DNA of 64,000 bases from Sphingobium yanoikuyae (lineage in GTDB: Bacteria; Pseudomonadota; Alphaproteobacteria; Sphingomonadales; Sphingomonadaceae). Both the position numbers and the translations under genes were made by a program. The stretch spans positions 1,753,501-1,817,500 of the forward strand of contig NZ_CP053021.1 in the NCBI RefSeq assembly GCF_013001025.1. The letters run 5' to 3'. Shown in pieces: positions 34,640-43,327 of the stretch. Numbering within the stretch: position 1 is the first letter of the stretch; every line of letters begins with the position of its first letter. The notes beneath the pieces are model-generated. The model searched no databases. It saw nothing but the letters and a program-made list of their open reading frames with translations, and was not told the DNA's origin.

Positions 34640-35827
34640 TCAATTGGCACGCACCAACAGGAAACATCCCGCCAGAGGCCCGCCAGCGGTTGATAGCGCT
34701 GTGACGCGTGGCGTGCCATTGACCTGTCGGTTGCCACCCAGTCCTCGCAACTGCACGCACGCTTCATGCACCTGCCCATAGGCGTGCATCCGTCCGGCGG
34801 ACAGCGCGCCGCCGTTGGTGTTGATCGGGAGATCGCCCTCGAGCGCGATGCGGCTGCCGTCGCCGATGAAGTCACCCGCTTCATACCGACCGCAAAAGCC
34901 GAAATTTTCCAACCAGTTGATAGTATGGAAGCTGAATCCGTCGTAAAGTTCAGCGACGTCGACGTCGGCGGGCTTGAGGTCGGTGCGGTTCCACATCATT
35001 TGCGCCACTTTGGGCTGGGCCTGGGTGGCGAGTGCGTCGAGTTGGGTCCAGCTGTTGCGATACTGCATGGAACTGCCGATCGCTTCTATATGGGTAACGG
35101 GATGTGGCCCGTCGCGCGCCGCGTCGATGTGACTCAGGATTATGGCCGTCGAACCGTCGATCGGGACGTCGCAGTCGAACAAGCGCAACGGCGTGGAGAT
35201 GATCGGAGAGGCGAAATAATCATCCATGTCGATCGGCGTACGATAGATGGCCGCAGGATTGCGGCTCGCATTGCGCCGGCCGTTGATCGCGATCTGTGCG
35301 ACCTGCTCGGGCTTGATACCCGATTCATGGACGTAACGCTGAAACATGAGCGCCTGCTGGGCCGCGGCGGCATAGGTGTGATAGGGCGCATACCAGGCGA
35401 AGGGGCCGCGCACTCGATCGCCAGGCCTATTCAGCGCGTTGGCAAAACCCGCCTTGCGCGCGGTTGCTTCATACATGGTGCGGAATATGAGTATGTGGCG
35501 GCATAGTCCGGATGCGATCGCGCCGATCGCGTTGAACAGCGCGCCGAACTGCCCCGACGTTTCGGCAGCGTTGGAATACCAGCCCAGCTTGAGCCGCAGC
35601 GCATCCTGCAAGGCTGGAATGCCGACATCGGAAAAGCCCGATCCATCCGCCCGGTCCCCTGGCCAGGTAGCCATGCCGTCTATGTGGGCGCGGGTCAGGC
35701 CTGCGTCCGCGATCGCCTCCAGAGCCGCGTCGATCGTCAGGCCAAGCGCAGACTTGTCCGCCCCGCGCGATATTTTCGACTGCCCGATTCCTGTAATCGC
35801 AGTCTCTTTTTCGGCATAGGCGGTCAT
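34640..35827 (-). CDS. thiolase-like protein (SCP2/lipid-transfer type) without nucleophilic Cys, possible retro-aldolase
   Basis: 395 residues, paralogue of the protein at 27620. The nucleophile position reads AAETSGQFGAL with no Cys; ELYDGFSFHTINW and NTNGGALSAGRMHA match the aldolase-type active site, and the final GGPLAGCFLL is the usual closing loop. Its ATG overlaps the TGA of the DUF35 gene (ATGA), so the two are made together as in the Ltp2-DUF35 pair of steroid side-chain cleavage. By inference it cleaves a beta-hydroxyacyl-CoA to a ketone and a short acyl-CoA. Confidence 0.84.
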   Translation of the reverse strand: MTAYAEKETAITGIGQSKISRGADKSALGLTIDAALEAIADAGLTRAHIDGMATWPGDRADGSGFSDVGIPALQDALRLKLGWYSNAAETSGQFGALFNAIGAIASGLCRHILIFRTMYEATARKAGFANALNRPGDRVRGPFAWYAPYHTYAAAAQQALMFQRYVHESGIKPEQVAQIAINGRRNASRNPAAIYRTPIDMDDYFASPIISTPLRLFDCDVPIDGSTAIILSHIDAARDGPHPVTHIEAIGSSMQYRNSWTQLDALATQAQPKVAQMMWNRTDLKPADVDVAELYDGFSFHTINWLENFGFCGRYEAGDFIGDGSRIALEGDLPINTNGGALSAGRMHAYGQVHEACVQLRGLGGNRQVNGTPRVTALSTAGGPLAGCFLLVRAN

Positions 35828-36255
35828 GCGTCATGCTCCACCGAAGCGGATATGGGCGCAAATAGCGGCACCCAAAGATCATCCACCTGCTCGAAGCGCA
35901 CCGTGACCGGCATGTTGATCTCCACCTCGTGCGGCGCACAACCGACGATATTGGTGGCGAGTCGTACCTCGGGACTTTCCTCCAGCGCGACGAGCGCCAG
36001 CACATAGGGCACGGTGAGGCCGGGCATCCATTGCTTGTGATTGACCGTGAAGCTCTCGATCGTGGCGCGCCCGGACACCGCATGGGGCGCCGTATCGCGC
36101 CCTTCGCATTGGGGGCAGAAGCCGGTCGGCGGATGAATGAGATGATGGCAATCATTACATCGTTCGATCAGCAGCCTGCCATCCTTCCCGCCGGTCCAGA
36201 AGGGCAGGGTGTCGCGATCGGTCGCGGGCAGCGGACGGAGGATCTTATCGGTCAT
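35824..36255 (-). CDS. DUF35 OB-fold protein with zinc ribbon, partner of thiolase-like protein
   Basis: 143 residues. The rubredoxin-like ribbon has Cys33, Cys36, Cys47 and Cys50 (ERCNDCHHLIHPP, GFCPQC), then an OB fold (ATIESFTVNHKQW, VPYVLALVALEE, NMPVTVRFEQVD). ATG 36255 gives the usual family start, although its ribosome site is weak; an upstream in-frame TTG has none of the family's features. DUF35 proteins scaffold acyl-CoA for thiolase-like aldolases. Translationally coupled with the gene at 34640. Confidence 0.88.
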   Translation of the reverse strand: MTDKILRPLPATDRDTLPFWTGGKDGRLLIERCNDCHHLIHPPTGFCPQCEGRDTAPHAVSGRATIESFTVNHKQWMPGLTVPYVLALVALEESPEVRLATNIVGCAPHEVEINMPVTVRFEQVDDLWVPLFAPISASVEHDA

Positions 36256-36395
36256 CGCGCGCCCGCCCCATTTGCGCCAAAAGCAGTTTGTCGCAAATCC
36301 CGTCGCCAAGCAGGACCATCGTGCACGATGGTTTGTGCGTCATCGCCGTCAAATTCCCCTCCCGCGAACCAAGTATCTTGCGCTTTATGCTGTAT

Positions 36396-36413
36396 CACCT
36401 AGTGAACCATGAT
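36396..36413 (+). promoter_or_regulatory. recurring promoter element (site F)
   Basis: CACCTAGTGAACCATGAT agrees at 14-15 of 18 positions with the reverse strand of site C (44783-44800) and keeps the ACCTAGT core. It lies ahead of the crotonase at 36451 and overlaps an in-frame ATG at 36409, which argues that translation starts further downstream. Confidence 0.5.
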
Positions 36414-36450
36414 AGGCATCGACCGTCAAATCATATGGAGACCCGGACGC

Positions 36451-37257
36451 GTGGCAGAGATGGACGAAGCACAGGCCCCCGAGGTGCTGGTGGATAATGA
36501 GGGCGGCGTTCGCATCATCACGTTGAACCGGCCCGACAAACTCAATGCGCTCGCCGACGGCATCATGACCTTGCTGGCCGACGCGACCGCCGATGCGGCG
36601 CGCGATCCCACGGTGGGCTGTGTGGTCGTAACGGGGGCGGGGCGCGGCTTCTGCGCAGGAGGCGATCTCAAGGGGGGCGGGCACAAGCCGCTTCCCGCGA
36701 ACAATGATGTGGGCGGCCGCGTGGAGCAGGGGTTCGCCCGCCTGCGCGGTTACATGGAAACCTCCCGCCTGCTGCATGAAATGCCCAAGCCGACGATCGC
36801 GATGGTGAACGGCCCGGTGGCAGGCGCGGGGATCGGCATCGCCGGGGCTTGCGATTTGCGGTTCGCCGGCCGATCGGCCACCTTCCTGTCTGCATTCGAC
36901 CGGATCGGCGCCGGTGGCGATTTCGGCTCCAGCTATTTCTGGACCAAGATAGTGGGTTCGGGCGTCGCGCGTGAAATCTTTTTCCTGGGCGAGAAATATG
37001 ACGCCGAATCCGCGCTGGCCAAGGGCATCTACACCCGTCTCTTCGACGATGCCGTGCTGCGTGCGGAAACGCTCAAGGCGGCGCACCGTCTCGCCAACGG
37101 TCCGCGCATGGGGTATCGGTACATGAAGTCGAACCTCAATATCGCCGAGGACAGCGCGTTCGAAACCGCGCTGGATCATGAGGCTCTGAACATGGGGCTG
37201 TCTACCACCGTCACGGCGCAGATCTATAAGGCGATGCAGGAGGCAAAGGGCGCCTGA
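36451..37257 (+). CDS. enoyl-CoA hydratase/isomerase family protein
   Basis: 268 residues if read from GTG 36451, which has GGAGA at 9 bases; ATG 36460 and 36409 are in frame, but the latter overlaps the promoter element. Oxyanion segments GFCAGGDLKGGG and NGPVAGAGIGIAGACDLRFA, then FDRIGAGGDFGSSYF in place of the usual Glu/Asp loop, which suggests isomerase-like or unusual chemistry. Single-gene unit between the DUF35/thiolase operon and the acyl-CoA dehydrogenase pair. Confidence 0.86.
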   Translation: MAEMDEAQAPEVLVDNEGGVRIITLNRPDKLNALADGIMTLLADATADAARDPTVGCVVVTGAGRGFCAGGDLKGGGHKPLPANNDVGGRVEQGFARLRGYMETSRLLHEMPKPTIAMVNGPVAGAGIGIAGACDLRFAGRSATFLSAFDRIGAGGDFGSSYFWTKIVGSGVAREIFFLGEKYDAESALAKGIYTRLFDDAVLRAETLKAAHRLANGPRMGYRYMKSNLNIAEDSAFETALDHEALNMGLSTTVTAQIYKAMQEAKGA

Positions 37258-37343
37258 CCGCCGGAGACCGCAATCAGGTCAGCCATGCGTGGCGTGGTAG
37301 CCCTGCATCGCCGACTTTCCTGTCGGCTCGTGCAGAGCTATTT

Positions 37344-37361
37344 GACTAAGTTGTATAAGAA
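37344..37361 (+). promoter_or_regulatory. recurring promoter element (site G, weak)
   Basis: GACTAAGTTGTATAAGAA matches the consensus at about 11 of 18 positions, keeping AGTT-TATA. It overlaps a TTGACT that may act as -35 and lies 57 bases before the acyl-CoA dehydrogenase start. Confidence 0.35.
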
Positions 37362-37417
37362 GTGTCATGGCAGACGTGGCAACGCGATTGAACGACAGCC
37401 CTGGGAGAATGGGTCAG

Positions 37418-38614
37418 ATGGATTTGAGCTATGGGGAAGGCGCCGAGACCTTTCGCCGGGAGGTGCGCAGCTTCCTGAAAGGCGCATGGCAGCCAGGCGA
37501 ACGGCGCAAGGATGAGTTGAAGGCCTTCATCCGCGATTTCCGGACCAAGGCGACGGACGCGGGCTATCTCTATCGCGCGATTCCAAAACAATATGGCGGG
37601 TCGGAGCAGCCGGCCGACGTGGTCAAGGCGCAGGTCATCCGCGAAGAGTTCGCCCGCGCCCGTGCTCCGATGGAGATTGGCGGCAACGGCATGTCGATGC
37701 TGGTCCCAACCTTGCTGGAAAAGGGCACGCCCGAGCAGAAGGACATGTTCATCCGTCAGACGATGTCCGGCGACATGATGTGGGGGCAGGGCTATTCCGA
37801 GCCCGCCACCGGGTCCGACCTGGCGTCGGTCCGCACGCGGGCCGAACTGGTCGGTGACGAATGGGTCATCAACGGGCAGAAGATCTGGACGAGCCAGGGC
37901 GACCGCGCGACTCACATGTTCGGCCTGTTTCGCACGGAGCCCAACGCGTCCAAGCATGGCGGCATTTCCTATCTGATGCTGGACTTGAATCAGCCCGGCG
38001 TCACCCGCCGGCCGATCCGCCAGATGACGGGCGAGGCGGGCTTCTACGAATTTTTCTTCGACAATGCCCGGACCCCGGCGAGTTGGATCGTTGGCGAGCG
38101 GGGCGATGGTTGGAATGTCTCGCGCACCACGCTCAAACATGAGCGCGCGTCCATCGGCTCGGCTGATGCGCTGGGTGGCACCTTCCGCAAGCTGGTCGAG
38201 CTGGCGCAGGAGATGGAGATTGACGGCCAGCCTGCGATCAAGGACGCGAAGGTGCGTGATGCGCTGACGAAGATCGAAGGCTGGGTGATGGCGCACCGCT
38301 ATTCCAGCTTTCGTCTGTTCAGTCTTGCCGCCGCGCAGGAACAACCCGGCCTCGTCGGCCTCATGATGAAGTTGCTGCTGACTGAAACCGGGCATGAGAT
38401 GGCGCTGCTGGCGCAGGAGCTGATCGGTGATCATGCGCTGATCGAACCCGCTTCTGCGGGCACCCGTGGCCGTGGCCCGGAAAAATGGCTGGACCAGATC
38501 ATGGGCACGCTTGGCAATTCCATTGCCGGCGGCACAACCAATATTCAACGCAACATCATCGCGGAGCGTGGCCTTGGCCTGCCGCGCGACCTGGCCATGG
38601 AGGCGGACAAGTGA
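37418..38614 (+). CDS. acyl-CoA dehydrogenase, large subunit of a likely heteromeric pair
   Basis: 398 residues. QGYSEPATGSDLASV (FAD/substrate loop), NGQKIWTSQGD and the ending GGTTNIQRNIIAERGLGLPRDL are the classical acyl-CoA dehydrogenase features. ATG 37418 is preferred since GGGAGA lies 9 bases upstream; ATGs at 37367 and 37409 lack spaced sites. Its stop overlaps the next GTG (GTGA). Paralogous to the pair at 13786/14929. Introduces the double bond in a CoA thioester; partner gene supplies a GGxGxxxE segment. Confidence 0.9.
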   Translation: MDLSYGEGAETFRREVRSFLKGAWQPGERRKDELKAFIRDFRTKATDAGYLYRAIPKQYGGSEQPADVVKAQVIREEFARARAPMEIGGNGMSMLVPTLLEKGTPEQKDMFIRQTMSGDMMWGQGYSEPATGSDLASVRTRAELVGDEWVINGQKIWTSQGDRATHMFGLFRTEPNASKHGGISYLMLDLNQPGVTRRPIRQMTGEAGFYEFFFDNARTPASWIVGERGDGWNVSRTTLKHERASIGSADALGGTFRKLVELAQEMEIDGQPAIKDAKVRDALTKIEGWVMAHRYSSFRLFSLAAAQEQPGLVGLMMKLLLTETGHEMALLAQELIGDHALIEPASAGTRGRGPEKWLDQIMGTLGNSIAGGTTNIQRNIIAERGLGLPRDLAMEADK

Positions 38615-39681
38615 GGTTCCATCCGACCGAAGAGCAACTGGCGATCCAGGACGCGCTCAAGGGCACGCTGGAGGATGCGATGCCGCGCGAACGACTTGAA
38701 AAGATCGTCAATGGCGGCGGCGATTTCGATCGCGAGAGCTGGAACGCATTGATGGCGCTGGGCCTTGGAGGCCTCGCTTTGCCCGAAAGCGTGGGCGGCG
38801 CGGGGCTGGGCCTGGTCGATCTCGCCATGGGCATCGAAGTTTTGGGCCAGGGCGGTGTGGTAGGCCCCGTTCTTCAGCATTGCCTCGCGGGGCTGGCGCT
38901 CAATCTGGCCGATGACGCGGACGCCAGGGAGACCTGGCTCGGCAAGATCGCCAGTGGCGAAACCGTAGCGACCGTGGCGTTCGGCGGCAATTGGCTGCCC
39001 GACAGCTGGGCCGTGACAGTGGCGGGCGGCAAGGCGAGCGGCGTTATCGGTTTCGTGCCCGGCGCGGATGCGGCGGATCTGATCCTGGTTGGCACGCAGG
39101 GCGGCGGGCTGGCGCTGATCGAAAAGGGTGCCGGAGTCGTCGTGGAGGCCGTGCAGTCCGCTGATCGCACGCGCCGACTGTCCGCCGTGACGTTCGACGG
39201 CGCGCCTGCTTCCGTCCTGTTCGAACCCGGAGATGCGCGCATTGCGCGCATTTTCGATGCGGCCCTGGTGCTGACCTCGGCCGACGCGCTCGGCGGCGCG
39301 CAATATTGCCTCGACCTGTCCGTTGCCTATGCAAAGGAACGTGAACAGTTCGGTGTCGCGATCGGCCGCTTTCAGGCGCTCAAGCACCAGTTGGCGCAGA
39401 TGGCGCTGGAGGTCGAGCCTGCCCGCGCCCTGATGTGGTATGCCGCTTATGCCTGGGATAGCCAGCAGGACGATGCCGCACGCGCGGCGGCGATGGCCAA
39501 GGCGCATATCGCCGATCGCTACGTGTCCGTGGCCCGCGCCGCGGTGGCGGCGCATGGCGGCATCGGCTATACGTGGGAATATAGCCTCAACACTTGGTTC
39601 CGCCGCTCGCTCTTCGATCGCGCTTATCTGGGCAGTCCCACCGTGCATCGCGCGCGAGCGGCCGATCTGGCGGGCTGGTGA
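38611..39681 (+). CDS. acyl-CoA dehydrogenase, small subunit of a likely heteromeric pair
   Basis: 356 residues, read from GTG 38611 that overlaps the previous stop. FHPTEEQLAIQDALK begins the helical domain; EQFGVAIGRFQALKHQLAQM and HGGIGYTWEYSLNTWFRRS, with the catalytic Glu in WEY, form the C-terminal domain. The beta domain is compact. GTGA overlaps on both sides couple it to the large subunit and to the DUF2889 gene, so the three are probably one functional set. Confidence 0.88.
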   Translation: MRFHPTEEQLAIQDALKGTLEDAMPRERLEKIVNGGGDFDRESWNALMALGLGGLALPESVGGAGLGLVDLAMGIEVLGQGGVVGPVLQHCLAGLALNLADDADARETWLGKIASGETVATVAFGGNWLPDSWAVTVAGGKASGVIGFVPGADAADLILVGTQGGGLALIEKGAGVVVEAVQSADRTRRLSAVTFDGAPASVLFEPGDARIARIFDAALVLTSADALGGAQYCLDLSVAYAKEREQFGVAIGRFQALKHQLAQMALEVEPARALMWYAAYAWDSQQDDAARAAAMAKAHIADRYVSVARAAVAAHGGIGYTWEYSLNTWFRRSLFDRAYLGSPTVHRARAADLAGW

Positions 39682-40757
39682 GCGACATCGCCATTGAACC
39701 GGGGGCCCACGGCGTGGCGCTCTCGGGCGCGCCGTTGCCGCTGTTCGACGTTCCAGTCAGCCAGCCCTGGGGGCCGTCTCCCCTGCGCCGGCCGGGATCG
39801 GTGCGCCGCACGATGACGCTCGACGCGACCTGGCCGGATGGCCAGGATGGCGACGTGATTTTTGCCGGTGATGCGCGCGATATCGTTACGGAATGGCAGG
39901 GAGGCGGGCCTGTCCCAAAGCCGGCCATCGTCGCGACGGCCCACATCGACGTGGTCGCCGAACACCGGGTGATGCTTTCGGTGACCAGTACGCCGCCGCG
40001 TCCCGAACTTGCCCAATTGTCCGGCGCACGAGCGGGCGGCTATCTGCGCGCGGAAATCGACAAGGCGCTACCTGGCGAAAAGCGGGGCGGCACACCGCTC
40101 TACCTGCTGCTCGACGATCTGGCGGGCGCGTCGCTGGTGGGCGGCTGGGCCTGGTCGCGCTGGACCCAGGACTGGATGTCGCGTCTTTCGGTGCAGGAAC
40201 GAGCAGACCATGCGGCGCGCATGGAAGGCATCTGCATCGGCTTCCGGCCGGGTTCGGACGCCCTGTCCATCGTCGGCAGGCCCGTTCCGGACCAGAATGC
40301 CTCGCGCGTTCCATCGCTGGTCAACCCTGAAGATCCCGATGGCTGGCATCCGCTGATCGATCGGGGTGGGGTGAACTTTCGCCGTGCCCGGCGCATCGAC
40401 GTCTGGCGCGAAGGCGATGTCATTCACGTCGAATCCGGCTTTCAGGACAGCGCCAGCGCGCCCGATGGCGGGGACCGGATCGCGATTCACGAATATCGAC
40501 TCACTGCGACGGCCGACGCCGCAACCCAGTGCTTGCGCAGCGTCGTCGCGCGACCGGGCACCCTGCCGTACAAGGAGTGTCGCGCCGCGCCGGTCAATGT
40601 CGACGCACTTGTAGGCGTGCCGCTCGTTGATCTGCGCAATGAAGTGTTGCTTACGTTGCGCAAGACCGCGGGCTGCACACATCTCAACGACATGCTGCGC
40701 GCGTTGGCCGAAGTGCCGACGCTGGCGAGCCATCTGCCCGATCCCCTGGAAGGCTGA
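39678..40757 (+). CDS. DUF2889 domain protein
   Basis: 359 residues. The central region TMTLDATWPDGQDGDVIFAG-like opening (about residues 45-60, RRTMTLDATWPD), RVMLSVTSTPPRPELAQLSG and RAGGYLRAEI, then CIGFRPGSDAL, followed by KECRAAPVNVDALVG and KTAGCTHLNDMLRAL near the end, match DUF2889 as I remember it. No signal peptide. The conserved Cys/His residues near the end could bind a metal. GTG start overlaps the acyl-CoA dehydrogenase stop. Function unknown; a role with the dehydrogenase pair is suggested by coupling. Confidence 0.75.
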   Translation: MSDIAIEPGAHGVALSGAPLPLFDVPVSQPWGPSPLRRPGSVRRTMTLDATWPDGQDGDVIFAGDARDIVTEWQGGGPVPKPAIVATAHIDVVAEHRVMLSVTSTPPRPELAQLSGARAGGYLRAEIDKALPGEKRGGTPLYLLLDDLAGASLVGGWAWSRWTQDWMSRLSVQERADHAARMEGICIGFRPGSDALSIVGRPVPDQNASRVPSLVNPEDPDGWHPLIDRGGVNFRRARRIDVWREGDVIHVESGFQDSASAPDGGDRIAIHEYRLTATADAATQCLRSVVARPGTLPYKECRAAPVNVDALVGVPLVDLRNEVLLTLRKTAGCTHLNDMLRALAEVPTLASHLPDPLEG

Positions 40758-40762
40758 AATGG

Positions 40763-41551
40763 TCAGCCCGTGGCCAGGAACCTGTTGATATCGGCCGCAA
40801 CGCGATTGGAGGCCTCCAGCATCAGCATATGGCCGCAGCCGGGATAGTCGAGCCGCTGGACTTGGTCCGACAGCACAGGCAGCAGGTCGGCGATCTCGCG
40901 CAGGTCGGTCACGTCCTGCTCGCCTGTGAGCAACAGACAGGGCATGGCAAGTATGTCTATCCGTTCAAGGTCGGAACCCGTTGGCCGCTGCCCATTTGCC
41001 TCGACCCATTGGCGGCCGGGGAACAGGGCGATTTCTTCGCGCATGATTGCAGCGTGTCCAGGATTGCACATTGCCGCGGTGAACATCGGGTGCGCGAGCC
41101 ATCGACGGCGCGCGCGCTCCATATCGCCGGCCCGCGCGTGAGTCGTGACTGCCCGCCATTCGGATCGCCACGCCTCCGACCAGTCCCAGCCGAACAGCGC
41201 AGGCGCGATCAGCACCAGTCGGCGCACCCGTTCGGGATGATCGAGAGCAAATTGCAGAGATACCGCACCCCCCAGCGAAAATCCGATCAGGTCGCATCGC
41301 GCAACACCGGCATCGTCCATCAGCGCCAGCAGATCGTCGGCGTGGCTATAGTCCACAGCAGCGCTCGCGATCGACTCGCCGAAGCCGCGCTGGTCGAGCC
41401 TCAGTCCCCGCCGACCGGCAGTGATGGTCCGCCATATCGGCTCCCAGCTTGCCCGGCTGCCGCCAAAGCCATGAACGCACAGAAGCGGATCGCCGCTACC
41501 CACATCTTCATAGACCAGCCTCGCGCCCTCTACCGCGATCGTGCGGATCAT
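40763..41551 (-). CDS. alpha/beta hydrolase
   Basis: 262 residues. HGFGGSRASW (27-36, oxyanion), GFSLGG with nucleophile Ser92, LLTGEQDVTDL (acid) and GCGHMLMLE (His) complete the catalytic triad. Cytoplasmic, no signal peptide. Its start overlaps the upstream MDR gene by 4 bases, placing it last in the minus-strand operon that runs from 44727 (NMO, SnoaL, crotonase, MDR, hydrolase). It may hydrolyse a lactone, ester or C-C bond of an intermediate; a thioesterase is another possibility. Confidence 0.85.
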   Translation of the reverse strand: MIRTIAVEGARLVYEDVGSGDPLLCVHGFGGSRASWEPIWRTITAGRRGLRLDQRGFGESIASAAVDYSHADDLLALMDDAGVARCDLIGFSLGGAVSLQFALDHPERVRRLVLIAPALFGWDWSEAWRSEWRAVTTHARAGDMERARRRWLAHPMFTAAMCNPGHAAIMREEIALFPGRQWVEANGQRPTGSDLERIDILAMPCLLLTGEQDVTDLREIADLLPVLSDQVQRLDYPGCGHMLMLEASNRVAADINRFLATG

Positions 41552-42537
41552 TGTGGCGCGGCCATGGTGATGACGATGCGCCCGGCGGTGACGCCGCGCT
41601 GGGCTTCCTCCATTGCAGCGACGAAATCGTCGATCGGATAGGTGCGGGCGATGGGTGGGTGCAGCTTGCCCTGTGCGAAAAGGGCGAGCAGCGCCTGCAC
41701 ATTGGCCTCCGCCAGCGCGTGCTCATAATTCCCGAACTGGCGCACATCGACGCCGATCAGCGAAGCGCCCTTCAGCAGCGCGAGATTGACCGGCAGCCTT
41801 GGGATCGAGCCGCCGGCAAAGCCAATGACCAGATGCCGCCCGTTCCAGGCCAGGGAGCGGAAGGCCGGTTCGGTCGCTTCACCCCCCACCGGATCGACGA
41901 TCACGTCCACCGGCTTGCCCGCATTGGCTGCCTTCAGGTCGTCGCGCCAGCTGGGCGACGCCGCATCGATCACCGCGTCAGCCCCGCCCCGCGTCGCCAA
42001 CGCGCGTTTGTCTGCGGTCGAAGCCGATCCGATCACCCTGGCGCCCAGCGCCTTGGCGACTTCGATCGCGGCATAGCCGACCGCGCCGCCTGCACCTAGC
42101 ACGCAGACCGTTTCTTCTGGTTGCAGCCGCGCGCGTTGCACCAGCGCATGATAGGCGGTGGCGTAGCTGACCCGAAACACCGACGCAGTCACGAAATCCA
42201 TCGCGTCGGGGAGCGGCAGGGCGAGCTTGGCTGGAATGACGCAAGCTTCACCGATGGCCGCGCCGAAGGCGCTGCCCAGCACCCGCTCGCCGATACGTGC
42301 GGGATCGACGCCCTCGCCGACGGCCTCGATCACCCCGGAAAACTCGCTGCCAGGGACGAAGGGAAGGGTGGGCTTCAACTGGTACAGCCCCGCCGCGACC
42401 AGGACGTCGACGTAACTGATGCCCGCCGCGCGGATGGCGATGCGGACCCTTCCGGGTCCCGGTACGCCGGGATCATGCTCCTCCAGCGAAAAGCCCGAGG
42501 GCGGCCCGAACGCCCGGATGACGACGGCCCGGCTCAT
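41548..42537 (-). CDS. zinc-free MDR oxidoreductase (quinone reductase / enoyl reductase type)
   Basis: 329 residues. N-terminal GroES-like domain and Rossmann domain with VLGAGGAVGYAAIEVAKALG, then GSASTADKRALA. No zinc ligands, as in NADPH:quinone reductases and crotonyl-CoA-like reductases. ATG 42537 shares one base with the crotonase TGA; AAGGG lies upstream. Probably reduces an alpha,beta-unsaturated carbonyl using NADPH. Second to last in its operon. Confidence 0.86.
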   Translation of the reverse strand: MSRAVVIRAFGPPSGFSLEEHDPGVPGPGRVRIAIRAAGISYVDVLVAAGLYQLKPTLPFVPGSEFSGVIEAVGEGVDPARIGERVLGSAFGAAIGEACVIPAKLALPLPDAMDFVTASVFRVSYATAYHALVQRARLQPEETVCVLGAGGAVGYAAIEVAKALGARVIGSASTADKRALATRGGADAVIDAASPSWRDDLKAANAGKPVDVIVDPVGGEATEPAFRSLAWNGRHLVIGFAGGSIPRLPVNLALLKGASLIGVDVRQFGNYEHALAEANVQALLALFAQGKLHPPIARTYPIDDFVAAMEEAQRGVTAGRIVITMAAPQ

Positions 42538-43316
42538 CAGCATCCCTTCCACTGTGGTGCGCGCTTCTGTGCGAAGGCGAGCGGCCCTTCCTTCGTGTCC
42601 TCCGCCTCGCGCCAGGCGACATAGGCAGGATAATCGGCCTGGTTGGCCAGCGCGGCGGCCAGGCTCGCTTCATCCAGCCCGCGATGGACGACCTGCTTGG
42701 ACGCGCGCACCGCCATGGGGGAGGCACGCAAAATCTCCGCGACCCAGCGATGTGTCGTTGCCATCAACGCCTCTGGCGGCGCGACCTCGTTCACGAAGCC
42801 CATCCTTAGTCCCTCCTGCGCGCTCACCCGCCGCGATGTCAGGATCATGCCCAGCGCCTGCTTCGTACCGACCTCGCGTGCCAGTCGGTGCAGTCCGCCG
42901 CCAAAGGCGATCGCGCCGACGAGCGGTTCGGGCAGGCCGAAGCTCGCATGGTCCGCCGCGATGATGATGTCGCAGGCCAGCGCCACCTCGAACCCGCCGC
43001 CCAGCGCCAGCCCGTTGACCGCCGCGATGATCGGCTTGTCGCAGTCGAACCGTTCGATCAGCCCGGCATAGCCGCTGGCCGGATAGACCGGATGCTCGCC
43101 GTGCTCGGCCACGGCCTTCAGGTCCGATCCAGCGCAAAAGGCGCGCTCGCCCGCGCCTGTTACGATGCAAACGAACTGTTCGTAGTCGCTGGCGAAATCA
43201 TCGAACGCGGCCTGCAATTCATGATGCATCCGACCGTTGATGGCATTCATTACCTCTGGGCGGTTCAGGGTCACTGTGGTCACGCGATCGGCCTTGTCGA
43301 CGGTGATGAACTCCAT
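42537..43316 (-). CDS. enoyl-CoA hydratase
   Basis: 259 residues, the most canonical hydratase in the window: AFCAGSDLKA, then NGLALGGGFEVALACD with the first catalytic Glu and GLPEPLVGAIAFGGG with the second. C-terminus EGPLAFAQKRAPQWKG. ATG 43316 follows GGAG; earlier in-frame codons are unrelated. It hydrates trans-2-enoyl-CoA to 3-hydroxyacyl-CoA. Third in the NMO-led operon, 11 bases after the SnoaL-like gene. Confidence 0.9.
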   Translation of the reverse strand: MEFITVDKADRVTTVTLNRPEVMNAINGRMHHELQAAFDDFASDYEQFVCIVTGAGERAFCAGSDLKAVAEHGEHPVYPASGYAGLIERFDCDKPIIAAVNGLALGGGFEVALACDIIIAADHASFGLPEPLVGAIAFGGGLHRLAREVGTKQALGMILTSRRVSAQEGLRMGFVNEVAPPEALMATTHRWVAEILRASPMAVRASKQVVHRGLDEASLAAALANQADYPAYVAWREAEDTKEGPLAFAQKRAPQWKGC

Positions 43317-43327
43317 GGTTCGTCTCC

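Noticed and set aside
37346..38548. 400-codon open frame on the minus strand opposite the acyl-CoA dehydrogenase
   Set aside because: Shadow of a gene with strong motifs; no ribosome site or homology.
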